A stretch of 62,949 nucleotides of DNA from an uncultured Pelagibacteraceae bacterium. GTDB taxonomy: Bacteria > Pseudomonadota > Alphaproteobacteria > Pelagibacterales > Pelagibacteraceae. Below, one piece after another: positions 1-8,987 of this stretch (positions are counted from its first letter, which is position 1; each line of letters opens with the position of its first letter). The stretch lies in NCBI GenBank assembly GCA_902552705.1, contig CACDHZ010000004.1:1-62949 (forward strand). Direction: 5' to 3'. The position numbers and the translations under genes were made by a program. A model generated the notes under the pieces. The model did no database searches, had not been told where the DNA came from, and saw nothing but the letters and a program-made list of their open reading frames with translations.

Positions 1-2777
1 TCAACATCTTGATCTTCTTCTGAGCCAAAAAGATCTATCTGATTAGTCACTTTATTTTCATGTATATTCTTATTTTTTAATATAAAATTTGGTATAGAAT
101 TAAATAACGACTGTCTATTTATATTGATATTGTCAAAGGCTCCAGCTTTAACCAGTCCCTCTAATTGAAGTTTATTAATATCTTTTGGATTAACTCTATT
201 TAAGAAATCATTAATTGATTTAAATTCACCATTATTAATTCTTTCTTTAACCACATTTGAGATAGCTTCATATCCAACATTTTTAATTCCACCTAATGCA
301 TAATAAAAATTATCATTATCAAATTTAAAATCTGCGAAGCATTTGTTTATATCTGGTCTGATAACATTTATATTAATTCGTTTAAGTTCTTCATAAAATT
401 CACTAAGTTTATTTTGATTAGACAACTCCATAGTCATTGAAGCTGCAAAAAACTCTTTAGGGTAATAAGTTTTTAAATATGCAGTTTGATATGAAATAAT
501 TGCATAAGCTGCTGCATGACTTTTATTAAAACCATATTCAGCAAATGGTTCGATTTTTAAAAAAATACTTGCTGCAACATCTTTAGCAATTCCATTCTTT
601 ACTGCTCCAACAATAAAACCTTGCTTTTGCCTCTCGAGTTCGGCTCTTTTTTTTTTACCCATAGCTCTTCTTAAAATATCAGCTTCTCCTGCCGTGAAAC
701 CAGATAGTTTTTGTGCAATTTGCATTACTTGTTCTTGATAAATAATAACACCATAGGTTGGTTTAAGAATGTCCTCTAAAAGGGGATGTAAATAATCAGG
801 TTTTTGTCTACCGTGCTTACAATCATTATAGATAGGAATGTTATTCATCGGTCCTGGTCTATAAAGAGCTACTAAAGCAATTATATCTTCTATATGATTA
901 GGTTTCATTTGTATCAGAGCTTCACGCATACCAGCACTTTCAATTTGAAATAATCCTACTGTGTTCCCTGATGATAGTAATTTAAAAACTTTTTGATCAT
1001 CGTAGTTAATGTTTTCAATTTTAAATTCTTTATTTACTTCATTTATAAGATTAACTGTTCGATTTATTACTGTCAGAGTTTTTAAACCTAAAAAATCAAA
1101 TTTAATTAAGCCAGCATTTTCTGCCGAATACATATCAAATTGTGTTGAAGGTAATAATAAATTTGTTGATGAGTCTTTATATAAAGGCACTGAGTCAGTT
1201 AATTTCTTATCTGCTATAACAACACCAGCCGCATGAGTGGCGACATTTCTATTTAAACCTTCTAATTTTAAGGATAAATCAGTTAATTTTTTTACTCTAG
1301 GGTCAGTATTAACTAATTTCTGAAGTCTAGGTTCGTTATTAATACATTCAGTTAAAGTTTGAGGCCTTGAAGGATCAAATGGTATCATTTTAGATATATT
1401 ATCAACAAAACCATAGGGAAAACCCAAAACTCTTCCAACATCTCTAATTACCATTCTAGCTTTTAATTTTCCAAATGTTATTATGTGAGCAACACTTTCT
1501 TTGTATTTTTTTGTTAAATATTTAAAAACTAAATCTCTTTTTTCTTCACAAAAATCTATATCAAAATCTGGCATTGATATACGATCAGGATTTAAAAATC
1601 TTTCAAAAATTAGATTAAATTTTATTGGATCAACATCAGTTATTGACAAACACCAAGCTACTAAAGATCCAGCTCCAGACCCCCTCCCAGGACCAACAGG
1701 GATATTATTTTTCTTAGCCCATTTTATATAATCTGATACAATTAAAAAATAACTTGGATATTTCATTTCAATTATAATTTTTAATTCATGATCTAATCGA
1801 TCTTTATATTTCACAAAATCTTTATTATTTTCTAGGTTTTTTGTATCAATTTTAAAAACTTTTAAAAATTTTTCTTTTAAACCATCTAGTGAGTCTTTTT
1901 TTAGTATTTCATCAGCACTTACACCTTTTTCAGAACTAATATTTGGAAGAACTGGTTTTGAAAATTGAGGTCTAAAATTACATCTAAAAGGCAAGTTATA
2001 ATTATTTTCTAAAGCTTCAGGAAGATCAGAAAATAATTCTCTCATTTCCTTGTTAGATTTAAAATAATGTTGCTTACTATATCTTATTCTATTTTTTTCG
2101 TTTATATAAGTTTTGGAACCAATACATGTTAAAGCGTCATGAGCCTCATGCATATCTGTTGTCAAATAAAAAACTTCATTAGTAGCAATTATTGGAATCT
2201 TTAACTTAAAAGAAGTATCAAGATTGAATTTTTCAAAAACAATTTCATTTTGATCACCATGTCTTTGAATTTCTAAATAAAATCTATCATTAAATTCTGA
2301 TGATAAGTTTTTATATAATCTATTGATTTCGTCTACTTGACCTTTTTCAAATAATTTTCCAAATAATCCGTGTACCGTACCAGACAAAAGAACCATTCCT
2401 TCTGTATTACTAAGTATTTCCTTAATATCTAAATAAGGAATAGAGGATTCGTTGTTACCTAAATAAGATTTTGATGATAATTCAACGATACGTTTATATC
2501 CTTTTTCATTTAATGCAATTAAAGGTAAAAGGCCGATTGTATCTTTAAATTTAAAATTTATTTGAGTTCCAATTATCGGTTGTGTTCCAATTTTAGATAA
2601 ATTTTCTGAAAACTCTAAAGAGCCACATAAATTAGATGTATCAGATAAACCCAAGCACGGAATTTTATTTGTTTTACAAAATTCCTTTAATTCATCAATT
2701 TTAATTGCGCCTTCGCAAATTGAATATTGAGTGTGTATTTTAATATGATTAAAATTTTGATTATTTAATTCTGCCAT
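1..2777 (-). CDS. dnaE: DNA polymerase III subunit alpha (partial, N-terminal 925 codons)
   Basis: Replicative DNA polymerase catalytic subunit; the gene runs off the left edge, so only the N-terminal part is here. I translated it from the ATG at 2777: a PHP domain opens the protein (HTQYSICEGA near residue 16), followed by the palm with the acidic catalytic cluster PDFDIDF near residue 400, and GPGRGSGAGS just before it, both hallmarks of the DnaE1 family. Later motifs include RPGPM and YQEQVMQIA. The start overlaps the end of lolD by 17 bp and no clear Shine-Dalgarno is visible, suggesting translational coupling. The frame is open to the window edge. The C-terminal OB-fold and tau-binding regions are outside the window. 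Confidence 0.97.
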   Translation of the reverse strand, partial: MAELNNQNFNHIKIHTQYSICEGAIKIDELKEFCKTNKIPCLGLSDTSNLCGSLEFSENLSKIGTQPIIGTQINFKFKDTIGLLPLIALNEKGYKRIVELSSKSYLGNNESSIPYLDIKEILSNTEGMVLLSGTVHGLFGKLFEKGQVDEINRLYKNLSSEFNDRFYLEIQRHGDQNEIVFEKFNLDTSFKLKIPIIATNEVFYLTTDMHEAHDALTCIGSKTYINEKNRIRYSKQHYFKSNKEMRELFSDLPEALENNYNLPFRCNFRPQFSKPVLPNISSEKGVSADEILKKDSLDGLKEKFLKVFKIDTKNLENNKDFVKYKDRLDHELKIIIEMKYPSYFLIVSDYIKWAKKNNIPVGPGRGSGAGSLVAWCLSITDVDPIKFNLIFERFLNPDRISMPDFDIDFCEEKRDLVFKYLTKKYKESVAHIITFGKLKARMVIRDVGRVLGFPYGFVDNISKMIPFDPSRPQTLTECINNEPRLQKLVNTDPRVKKLTDLSLKLEGLNRNVATHAAGVVIADKKLTDSVPLYKDSSTNLLLPSTQFDMYSAENAGLIKFDFLGLKTLTVINRTVNLINEVNKEFKIENINYDDQKVFKLLSSGNTVGLFQIESAGMREALIQMKPNHIEDIIALVALYRPGPMNNIPIYNDCKHGRQKPDYLHPLLEDILKPTYGVIIYQEQVMQIAQKLSGFTAGEADILRRAMGKKKRAELERQKQGFIVGAVKNGIAKDVAASIFLKIEPFAEYGFNKSHAAAYAIISYQTAYLKTYYPKEFFAASMTMELSNQNKLSEFYEELKRININVIRPDINKCFADFKFDNDNFYYALGGIKNVGYEAISNVVKERINNGEFKSINDFLNRVNPKDINKLQLEGLVKAGAFDNININRQSLFNSIPNFILKNKNIHENKVTNQIDLFGSEEDQDV

Positions 2778-3447
2778 TGATAGTTTTTATATTACCATCA
2801 ATCATTTCTAATTTGCAATCAGCCATATTTGCAAAAAATCTATTATGAGTTGCATAAATTATTAATCTGTTTTTTTCTTTAAGATTTTTTAAAATTTTAA
2901 AAACATCTTTTGCTGTAGATTGATCTAAACTACCAGTGGGTTCATCAGCCAATAAAATATTTGGTTCATTTATTAGTGCTCTAGCAATTGCGATTCTTTG
3001 CATTTCACCACCAGATAATTCTGAAGGATAATGATTTTCTCTAGCAGAAAGACCAATTTTTTTTATTATTGTCTTAGCTTTTTCGATAGATTTTTTTCTA
3101 TTATTACCTAAAGCTAAACTTGGAAGGTAAACATTCTCTAAGGCTGTAAAATCAGGCAATAAATTATTTTGCTGATAAATAATACCTATTTTTTTAGATC
3201 TAATTTTATCGTTAATTGAAGTATTAGAAAAATTTATCTCTTTATTATCAATTATTAAAGAACCCTTAGAAGGTTTATCAATCATGGATAGAATATTCAG
3301 TAAAGTAGATTTTCCTGAGCCCGATGGACCCATCAATGAATAAACTTTACCTTTAGAAAAAGAGTAATTTATTTTTTTTAAAACCAAAATTTTTTTTTCA
3401 TTTAAAAAAGTTTTAGATATATTTTTAAGATTAATTAAATTATTCAT
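2761..3447 (-). CDS. lolD: Lipoprotein-releasing ABC transporter ATP-binding protein LolD
   Basis: ATPase of the Lol system, which extracts outer-membrane lipoproteins from the inner membrane and hands them to LolA. The 228-residue protein has Walker A GPSGSGKST (residues 40-48), a Q-loop at YQQN (91-94), the signature LSGGE (144-148) and Walker B LLADE (165-169). It belongs to the MacB/LolD/FtsE type of ABC proteins; the adjacent lolC-type permease supports LolD over FtsE. The ATG overlaps the end of lolC by 8 bp, and its own end overlaps dnaE by 17 bp. Confidence 0.93.
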   Translation of the reverse strand: MNNLINLKNISKTFLNEKKILVLKKINYSFSKGKVYSLMGPSGSGKSTLLNILSMIDKPSKGSLIIDNKEINFSNTSINDKIRSKKIGIIYQQNNLLPDFTALENVYLPSLALGNNRKKSIEKAKTIIKKIGLSARENHYPSELSGGEMQRIAIARALINEPNILLADEPTGSLDQSTAKDVFKILKNLKEKNRLIIYATHNRFFANMADCKLEMIDGNIKTINGRIK

Positions 3448-4672
3448 ATTTTAACCCCTTAACTGGATCTAGTTTTGCAGCTTTTATTGCAGGAAAAATT
3501 GAAACAATAATTGTAATTAATATAGAGCTTAAAGAAATTATTAAAATTGATATTGGATTTATTTCAGATGGCATAGTACTTAAAAAATAAATTTCTTCTG
3601 GAAATAAACTTATATTAAAAATAGTACTTAAAAATTGACGTAATTTTTCAACATACATTGAAAAAGTTACACCTAAAAAAATTCCAAAAATAGTAGCTGA
3701 TGTACCTATTATAGTTCCAATTAAAAAAAATATCTTAATAATAGATTTATTTAAAACACCAATCGATTTTAAAATGGCAATTTCACGTGTTTTATTTTTT
3801 ACTAATATTGTTAGACCTGAGATAATATTAAATGCTGCAACAATAATTATTAATGATAAGATTATAAACATCACATTCCTTTCAACTTTTAAAGCCGAAA
3901 ATAGAGAATTATTCATATCAGACCAACTATATACAAATTCGTTTGGAAATATTTTTTGAACCATTTTTTTTTGATTTTCAATATTTTGTGGATTTTTGAG
4001 ATAAATTTCTAAATTTCTATTTTTATCATTTAAATTAAAAAAATCTTCTAAGGTATCTAAATTAATAAAAGCTATATTATTATCAAAATCAATTAATCCA
4101 CTTTCAAAAAGAGATGAGACAATGAAAGTTTTTTGTTTTGGAAGATTTCCAATTATTGTTTCTACACCATTAGACGACATTATTGTTATTTTGTCGCCAA
4201 TTTTTAGATCTAAAGTAAAACTTAACTCTTTACCTAGTGAAATATAATTTTTAGTTAAATTATTTTTATCACCTAAAAAGCTTTTTCTATTAATAATTTC
4301 TAAATTTGAAAAATCTTTATCAGTATATCCTCTTAAAGCTATTCCTTTAGTTACATTATTTTTTATAATAATGGCTTCACCTGAATTACTAAACATTAAA
4401 TTTTTTGAAATTAAGTTTAATTTATTTTGTTCATTTTTATTAATTTCTATTTTATTTTCATAAGGTTTAACTGTAATATGAGAATTAAATCCAACAATTT
4501 TATTAATCAATTCTGTTCGAAAACCATTCATAACAGACATCACCACAATTAAAACTGCAACCCCAAGACTTATTCCAATAAATGAAAAAATAGAAATTAT
4601 ATTCAAGAAACCATCTTTCTTTCTGGCTTTTAAAAATCTTAATGTAATTTCTTTTTCTAATGTAGAAATCAA
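3440..4672 (-). CDS. lolC: Lipoprotein-releasing ABC transporter permease (LolC/LolE family)
   Basis: Inner-membrane permease partner of LolD. The 410-residue protein has the family topology: one membrane segment near residues 22-47 ending in VMSVMNGFR, a large periplasmic domain, then three segments near 268-292, 309-338 and 375-398, and a C-terminal DPVKGLKYE typical of MacB/LolC permeases. The only start that preserves the conserved N-terminus is TTG at 4672, which overlaps the proS stop codon (TTGA); no ATG occurs before VVMSVMNG. Only one permease gene is present here, so the transporter may be a homodimer (LolF-like), unless a second permease lies elsewhere. Confidence 0.9.
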   Translation of the reverse strand: MISTLEKEITLRFLKARKKDGFLNIISIFSFIGISLGVAVLIVVMSVMNGFRTELINKIVGFNSHITVKPYENKIEINKNEQNKLNLISKNLMFSNSGEAIIIKNNVTKGIALRGYTDKDFSNLEIINRKSFLGDKNNLTKNYISLGKELSFTLDLKIGDKITIMSSNGVETIIGNLPKQKTFIVSSLFESGLIDFDNNIAFINLDTLEDFFNLNDKNRNLEIYLKNPQNIENQKKMVQKIFPNEFVYSWSDMNNSLFSALKVERNVMFIILSLIIIVAAFNIISGLTILVKNKTREIAILKSIGVLNKSIIKIFFLIGTIIGTSATIFGIFLGVTFSMYVEKLRQFLSTIFNISLFPEEIYFLSTMPSEINPISILIISLSSILITIIVSIFPAIKAAKLDPVKGLKYE

Positions 4673-6003
4673 TTTTTTTCTTTTTGTTTTTTTATGATAT
4701 TAACAATATCTTTTAATTTAAGTTTTTGTGACTCTTTTCCAATTTCTTTGAATTCTAATAAATCTCCATCGGTTTGTTTTCCTATAATAATCTGAAAAGG
4801 AGATCCAATTAAATCCATTTTTTTAATTTTTGAGGAAAAATTTTCGTCTGTGTCATCTATTATTGTCTCAATATTATTTTTTTCTAATTCTATATTTATA
4901 TTGTTTGCTATATTTAATGCTGAGGTATCATTTTTATTTATTATAGGAATTATAGAGACATCATATGGAGCAACAGAAATTGGCCATTTCATGATTTCTT
5001 TTTTTTCATCATATCTGGCTTCTATTATTGCACCAACAAGTCTTGATACTCCTATTCCATAAGAGCCCATTTTAACAAAATCTTTTTTTCCACCTGGCAA
5101 ATCTACCGATGCGCCCATTGGTTTTGAGTATTTATCTCCAAAATAAAATATATGTCCAACTTCAATGCCTTTTGTTATCAATTGATTTGACTCAGAAACT
5201 TTTTTTTCAAATTCTTTCTTATCAAATTTTTCATCTGTGACTGAATAAAATTGTTCATATTTCTTTCTTAAATTTTCTAATGATTTTTTTTCTAATTTTG
5301 TACCATCACTATTTACATCAAAAATTCTTTTGTCAGTAAAAATTTTACTCTCACCTGTTTCAGCAAGAATAATAAACTCGTGTGAAAGATTTCCACCAAT
5401 TGGACCTGTGTCTGCAGCCATAGGTATTGCAATAAGTTCTAATCTTTTAAAAGTATTTAAATAAGATAAAAAAAATTTATTATAAGAAAAAAAAGCTTCC
5501 TCATCGTTTATATCAAATGAATATGCATCTTTCATATAAAATTCTCTACACCTCATTATTCCAAATCTTGGCCTAATCTCGTCTCTAAATTTCCATTGTA
5601 TGTGATATAAAAGTTGTGGTAGCGATTTATAAGATTTAATTGCAGATCTAAATATATCAGTAACAAGTTCTTCATTAGTTGGTCCATAGAGCATTTCACG
5701 ATTTTGACGGTCTTTAATTCTAAGCATTTCTTCACCGTAATCTTCGTATCGACCACTTTCTTTCCATATATCGCTTGATTGAATTGTAGGCATTAAAATT
5801 TCTTGAGCTCCAATTTTATTTTGTTCTTCTCTTACAATTTTTTCTATTTTCTTCATTACTCTAAAACCTAAAGGTAACCATGAATAAATGCCCGCTGAAG
5901 ATTGCTTAATCATACCTACTCTAAGCATTAATCTATGAGATTTAATCTTAGCTTCTGAAGGTATATTTTTTAAAATTGGTATAAATGATTTTGAAATGTA
6001 CAT
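4669..6003 (-). CDS. proS: Prolyl-tRNA synthetase (short form)
   Basis: Charges tRNA-Pro with proline. The 444-residue protein starts with the class II core (GIYSWLPLGFRVMKKIE), contains motif 2 in the region FRDEIRPRFGIMRCREF near residue 140, motif 3 in GSYGIGVSRLVGA, and a C-terminal anticodon-binding domain. It lacks the approx. 180-residue editing insertion found in the E. coli enzyme (about 570 residues), which matches the shorter ProS type of alphaproteobacteria and mitochondria. The ATG at 6003 follows rnj by 22 nt; its end overlaps the TTG start of lolC by 4 bp. Confidence 0.96.
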   Translation of the reverse strand: MYISKSFIPILKNIPSEAKIKSHRLMLRVGMIKQSSAGIYSWLPLGFRVMKKIEKIVREEQNKIGAQEILMPTIQSSDIWKESGRYEDYGEEMLRIKDRQNREMLYGPTNEELVTDIFRSAIKSYKSLPQLLYHIQWKFRDEIRPRFGIMRCREFYMKDAYSFDINDEEAFFSYNKFFLSYLNTFKRLELIAIPMAADTGPIGGNLSHEFIILAETGESKIFTDKRIFDVNSDGTKLEKKSLENLRKKYEQFYSVTDEKFDKKEFEKKVSESNQLITKGIEVGHIFYFGDKYSKPMGASVDLPGGKKDFVKMGSYGIGVSRLVGAIIEARYDEKKEIMKWPISVAPYDVSIIPIINKNDTSALNIANNINIELEKNNIETIIDDTDENFSSKIKKMDLIGSPFQIIIGKQTDGDLLEFKEIGKESQKLKLKDIVNIIKKQKEKN

Positions 6004-6025
6004 TTTATTAATGAATATCTTAAAT

Positions 6026-7681
6026 TTAAATTTGTACTAGATTAATATTTGTAAAAGGTTTTTTTCCAGTCATTTCTTTAGTATATCTTCTACATACAAT
6101 TTTTAAAGCATCAATTAAGTTGTGTTCTTGTTTTTTATTTCCTATGGAAAATGTTCTGGTTGTTTTTTCGATTACTTCCTCTAATCCATAAGTAAATTCA
6201 TCTACATCAATTACTGGTATACCTCTAAAAGTCAATATTGGTGTTTTGTGAATACTGCTTTTTGATTTAATTAAAATTGTAACTTCTAAATATCCATTTG
6301 CACTCAAATTTTTTCTATCTTTTATTGATTGAGAATCTTCTTCAACACTTACATTGCCATCGAGATATAGTCTGCCACTTGGAGCTTTATCAAATACATG
6401 AGGATTACCAGGAGATAATTTGACTATATCACCATTTTCTACTTGAACAGGATTAGGAACTTTCATTTCTTTTGCAAAATTTATGTGCTCTATCATATGT
6501 CTATGTTCTCCATGGACTGGTATTACACATTCTGGTTTTACCCAATTATACATTTCCTTAAGGTCTTCCCTGTTAGGATGTCCTGATACATGAACAAATT
6601 CACTATCCTCTGATATCACTTCAATACCATTCTTTATAAGTTGATTGTGTAATTTATATAATTTTTTTTCATTACCAGGAATTATTTTAGATGAAAAAAT
6701 AACAGCATCATTTTTTTCAATAAGTATGTCTGGATGAGTATAATTAGAAATTCTCATCATAGCTCCCATGGGTTCTCCTTGGCTACCTGTGCATAAATAA
6801 ACAATCTTTTCTCTAGAAATATTTTTTGCCTCTCTAGGATCTATTGGTTCAATGACATTTTTTAAATAACCACATTGTCTTGCTGCTTTAAATATTCTAT
6901 GCATAGATCTTCCGACCAAAGAAATTTGTCTGCCAGTTTTTTCTGCACAATAAAAAGCTGTTTCCATTCGCGCAACATTTGAGGCAAAAGATGTAATGAT
7001 AATTCTTTTTTTTAAACTACTCATTATATTTAACATACTTTTTCGAACATCTAATTCTGATCCAGATTTACCTGTGCTAAATACATTTGTAGAATCACAA
7101 ATCATAGCAAGAACTCCGTCTTTACCAATTTCTTTTAAGCGATCTGAATTCATCTTTCCTCCTATTAGAGGTTCGTCATCTATTTTCCAATCTCCAGTAT
7201 GTAAAATTACACCTGCGGGTGTTTCTATTCTCAATCCATTTGGTTCTAAAATAGAATGTGTAAGTGTTATATATTCAATCTTAAATGGACCTAAAGTCAA
7301 ATTACCATTTAATTGGACTATTTTTAAATGATTTGTAATGTCTATATGATTTTCTTTGAACTTTTCTTTTATCAATATAGCTGTAAATGGAGTTGCAAAT
7401 ATTTTACATTTTAATTTAGGCCAAAGATGTGCAATTGCTCCTATATGATCCTCATGAGCATGAGTTAAAATTATTCCTAAGAGATCATCCTTTTTATCAA
7501 CAATAAATCCAGGATCAGGATATATCAAATCGATTCCTGGAAGAGTATCATCAGCAAAAGTCACACCTATATCTACCATAATCCACTTGTGTTCACTTGG
7601 TTTTCCATATGCAAACAAATTCATATTCATTCCAATTTCACCAGAACCACCTAGAGGACAAAATAATAATTCTTCTTTCAT
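6026..7681 (-). CDS. rnj: Ribonuclease J family endo/exonuclease
   Basis: Metallo-beta-lactamase/beta-CASP ribonuclease involved in mRNA decay and rRNA processing. The 551-residue length is typical. The zinc-binding motif is HAHEDH (residues 74-79), and later CASP-domain signatures include CTGSQGEPMGAMMR and the PVHGEHRH block near the C-terminal third. RNase J replaces or complements RNase E functions in many alphaproteobacteria. The gene sits 2 bp after coaX and upstream of proS in the same run. Confidence 0.93.
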   Translation of the reverse strand: MKEELLFCPLGGSGEIGMNMNLFAYGKPSEHKWIMVDIGVTFADDTLPGIDLIYPDPGFIVDKKDDLLGIILTHAHEDHIGAIAHLWPKLKCKIFATPFTAILIKEKFKENHIDITNHLKIVQLNGNLTLGPFKIEYITLTHSILEPNGLRIETPAGVILHTGDWKIDDEPLIGGKMNSDRLKEIGKDGVLAMICDSTNVFSTGKSGSELDVRKSMLNIMSSLKKRIIITSFASNVARMETAFYCAEKTGRQISLVGRSMHRIFKAARQCGYLKNVIEPIDPREAKNISREKIVYLCTGSQGEPMGAMMRISNYTHPDILIEKNDAVIFSSKIIPGNEKKLYKLHNQLIKNGIEVISEDSEFVHVSGHPNREDLKEMYNWVKPECVIPVHGEHRHMIEHINFAKEMKVPNPVQVENGDIVKLSPGNPHVFDKAPSGRLYLDGNVSVEEDSQSIKDRKNLSANGYLEVTILIKSKSSIHKTPILTFRGIPVIDVDEFTYGLEEVIEKTTRTFSIGNKKQEHNLIDALKIVCRRYTKEMTGKKPFTNINLVQI

Positions 7682-7683
7682 AT

Positions 7684-8430
7684 TTATTTAATCAAAACTG
7701 TAGCTTTTATCAGTCCGTTAATTGTAATATCTTTATTTAAAGAAACTTTTGAAGTTATTGAATTTTTAAACAAATTAGCAAATCCTCCTGTTATAAAAAC
7801 TTTAAAAGATTTACCGGTCTCTTTCTTAATTAAATTAATTATATTGTCAATTAAACCTGTATAACCCCAAAAAAAACCAGATCTAACAGCGTTATCTGTA
7901 TTTAAACCAATTACTTTTTTTGTTTTTTTTAGATTAACTTTAGGAATTAAAGTTGCTTTATCTGATAGAGTATTAAGAGATAATTTAACTCCTGGAGCAA
8001 TAACGCCTCCAAAATATGAATTCTTTACCAAAACATCAAATGTTGTGGCTGTTCCAAAATCTAAAATAATAAAATTATCTTTATAATTAACTACCCCAAT
8101 TGCATTAGCTAATCTATCCGAACCAATTTGATTATAGTTGACTTTTATATTAATTAATTTTTTTAATTTAAGAGTTTTAAGCTCGTAACATTTAATTTTA
8201 TAAATTTTAAATAAAAAATTTTTAATTTTTTTAAATGATTTAGGATCAACACTACAAAATAAACATTTTTTAATTATTTTATTTTTTATTTTTAAAATTT
8301 TAAAAGAATTTCGAAGTGCTAATGTATTAATTCGTTTTGTGCTTATATTTATTTTCTTAATTATTTTATTATTTGAGCCAACTAAACAAATTTTAGTCTC
8401 AGTATTTCCTATATCTCCAACAATAATCAT
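7684..8430 (-). CDS. coaX: Type III pantothenate kinase
   Basis: Phosphorylates pantothenate, the first step of coenzyme A synthesis. The 248-residue protein shows the ASKHA-fold phosphate-binding loop DIGNTETK (residues 6-13), the GSDR motif with the presumed catalytic Asp105, the second loop DFGTATTFDV (124-133) and GGVIAPGV (141-148). It overlaps the 3' end of birA by 4 bp (ATGA). birA next to coaX is a well-known pairing, as the two are fused as a bifunctional protein in some bacteria. Confidence 0.93.
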   Translation of the reverse strand: MIIVGDIGNTETKICLVGSNNKIIKKINISTKRINTLALRNSFKILKIKNKIIKKCLFCSVDPKSFKKIKNFLFKIYKIKCYELKTLKLKKLINIKVNYNQIGSDRLANAIGVVNYKDNFIILDFGTATTFDVLVKNSYFGGVIAPGVKLSLNTLSDKATLIPKVNLKKTKKVIGLNTDNAVRSGFFWGYTGLIDNIINLIKKETGKSFKVFITGGFANLFKNSITSKVSLNKDITINGLIKATVLIK

Positions 8431-8987
8431 TTAAATTTATATATATTTTTTATATTAGATCTTAAAAGGATTGGAATAAATTTCTCATATGTTTTTTTAA
8501 GCTTAAAAACAACACTATTACAAGAAATTTTTAGATTTGTTAAATCTGAAAGATTTGCAGTTGGATAACTTGCTATTTTTGGACTCTTTATCAAATTTAT
8601 ACCTATGCCAACAATAACAAACTTATCACCTGCATAATGAAATACTTCTTGTAATATACCTGAAATTTTTTTTTTATTTATTAGCAAATCATTTGGTTTT
8701 TTTATAAAAATTTTACCTTTATAAAAATTTGAAACTACTTTTTTAACCAATAAACAGTTTATTGTAGTCAATTCCGTTAAAGATAATCTAACATTGCTTA
8801 TAGGAAAAAAAATACTTACAAATAGGTTACCTTTATAAGATATCCATTTTTTTCCATATCGACCTCTTCCCTTTTTTTGTTTTTCTGCGACTATAATTCC
8901 TGATTTATTTTTTGAATATTTAATAAGCTTTATAGCTAAATCATTTGTACTATTTATTATTTTATAATCGAATCTTTTTAATTTCAT
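8427..8987 (-). CDS. birA: Biotin--[acetyl-CoA-carboxylase] ligase, short form
   Basis: Attaches biotin to carboxylase carrier proteins. The 186-residue protein is only the catalytic domain: STND (12-15), GRGRYGKKW (40-48) that binds biotinyl-AMP, and the biotin-site block KKPNDLL (95-101) followed by KKISGILQE. It has no N-terminal DNA-binding domain, so it cannot be a BirA-type repressor, and the usual C-terminal SH3-like domain is reduced or missing. The family's usual KWPND reads KKPND here. I chose the ATG at 8987, which overlaps the nuoN stop by one base (TGATG), over a TTG one codon earlier. Confidence 0.9.
   Translation of the reverse strand: MKLKRFDYKIINSTNDLAIKLIKYSKNKSGIIVAEKQKKGRGRYGKKWISYKGNLFVSIFFPISNVRLSLTELTTINCLLVKKVVSNFYKGKIFIKKPNDLLINKKKISGILQEVFHYAGDKFVIVGIGINLIKSPKIASYPTANLSDLTNLKISCNSVVFKLKKTYEKFIPILLRSNIKNIYKFK

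Noticed and set aside
6996..7331. A 111-residue plus-strand open frame inside rnj
   Set aside because: It is antisense to conserved RNase J coding sequence; no start signal and no recognisable domain.
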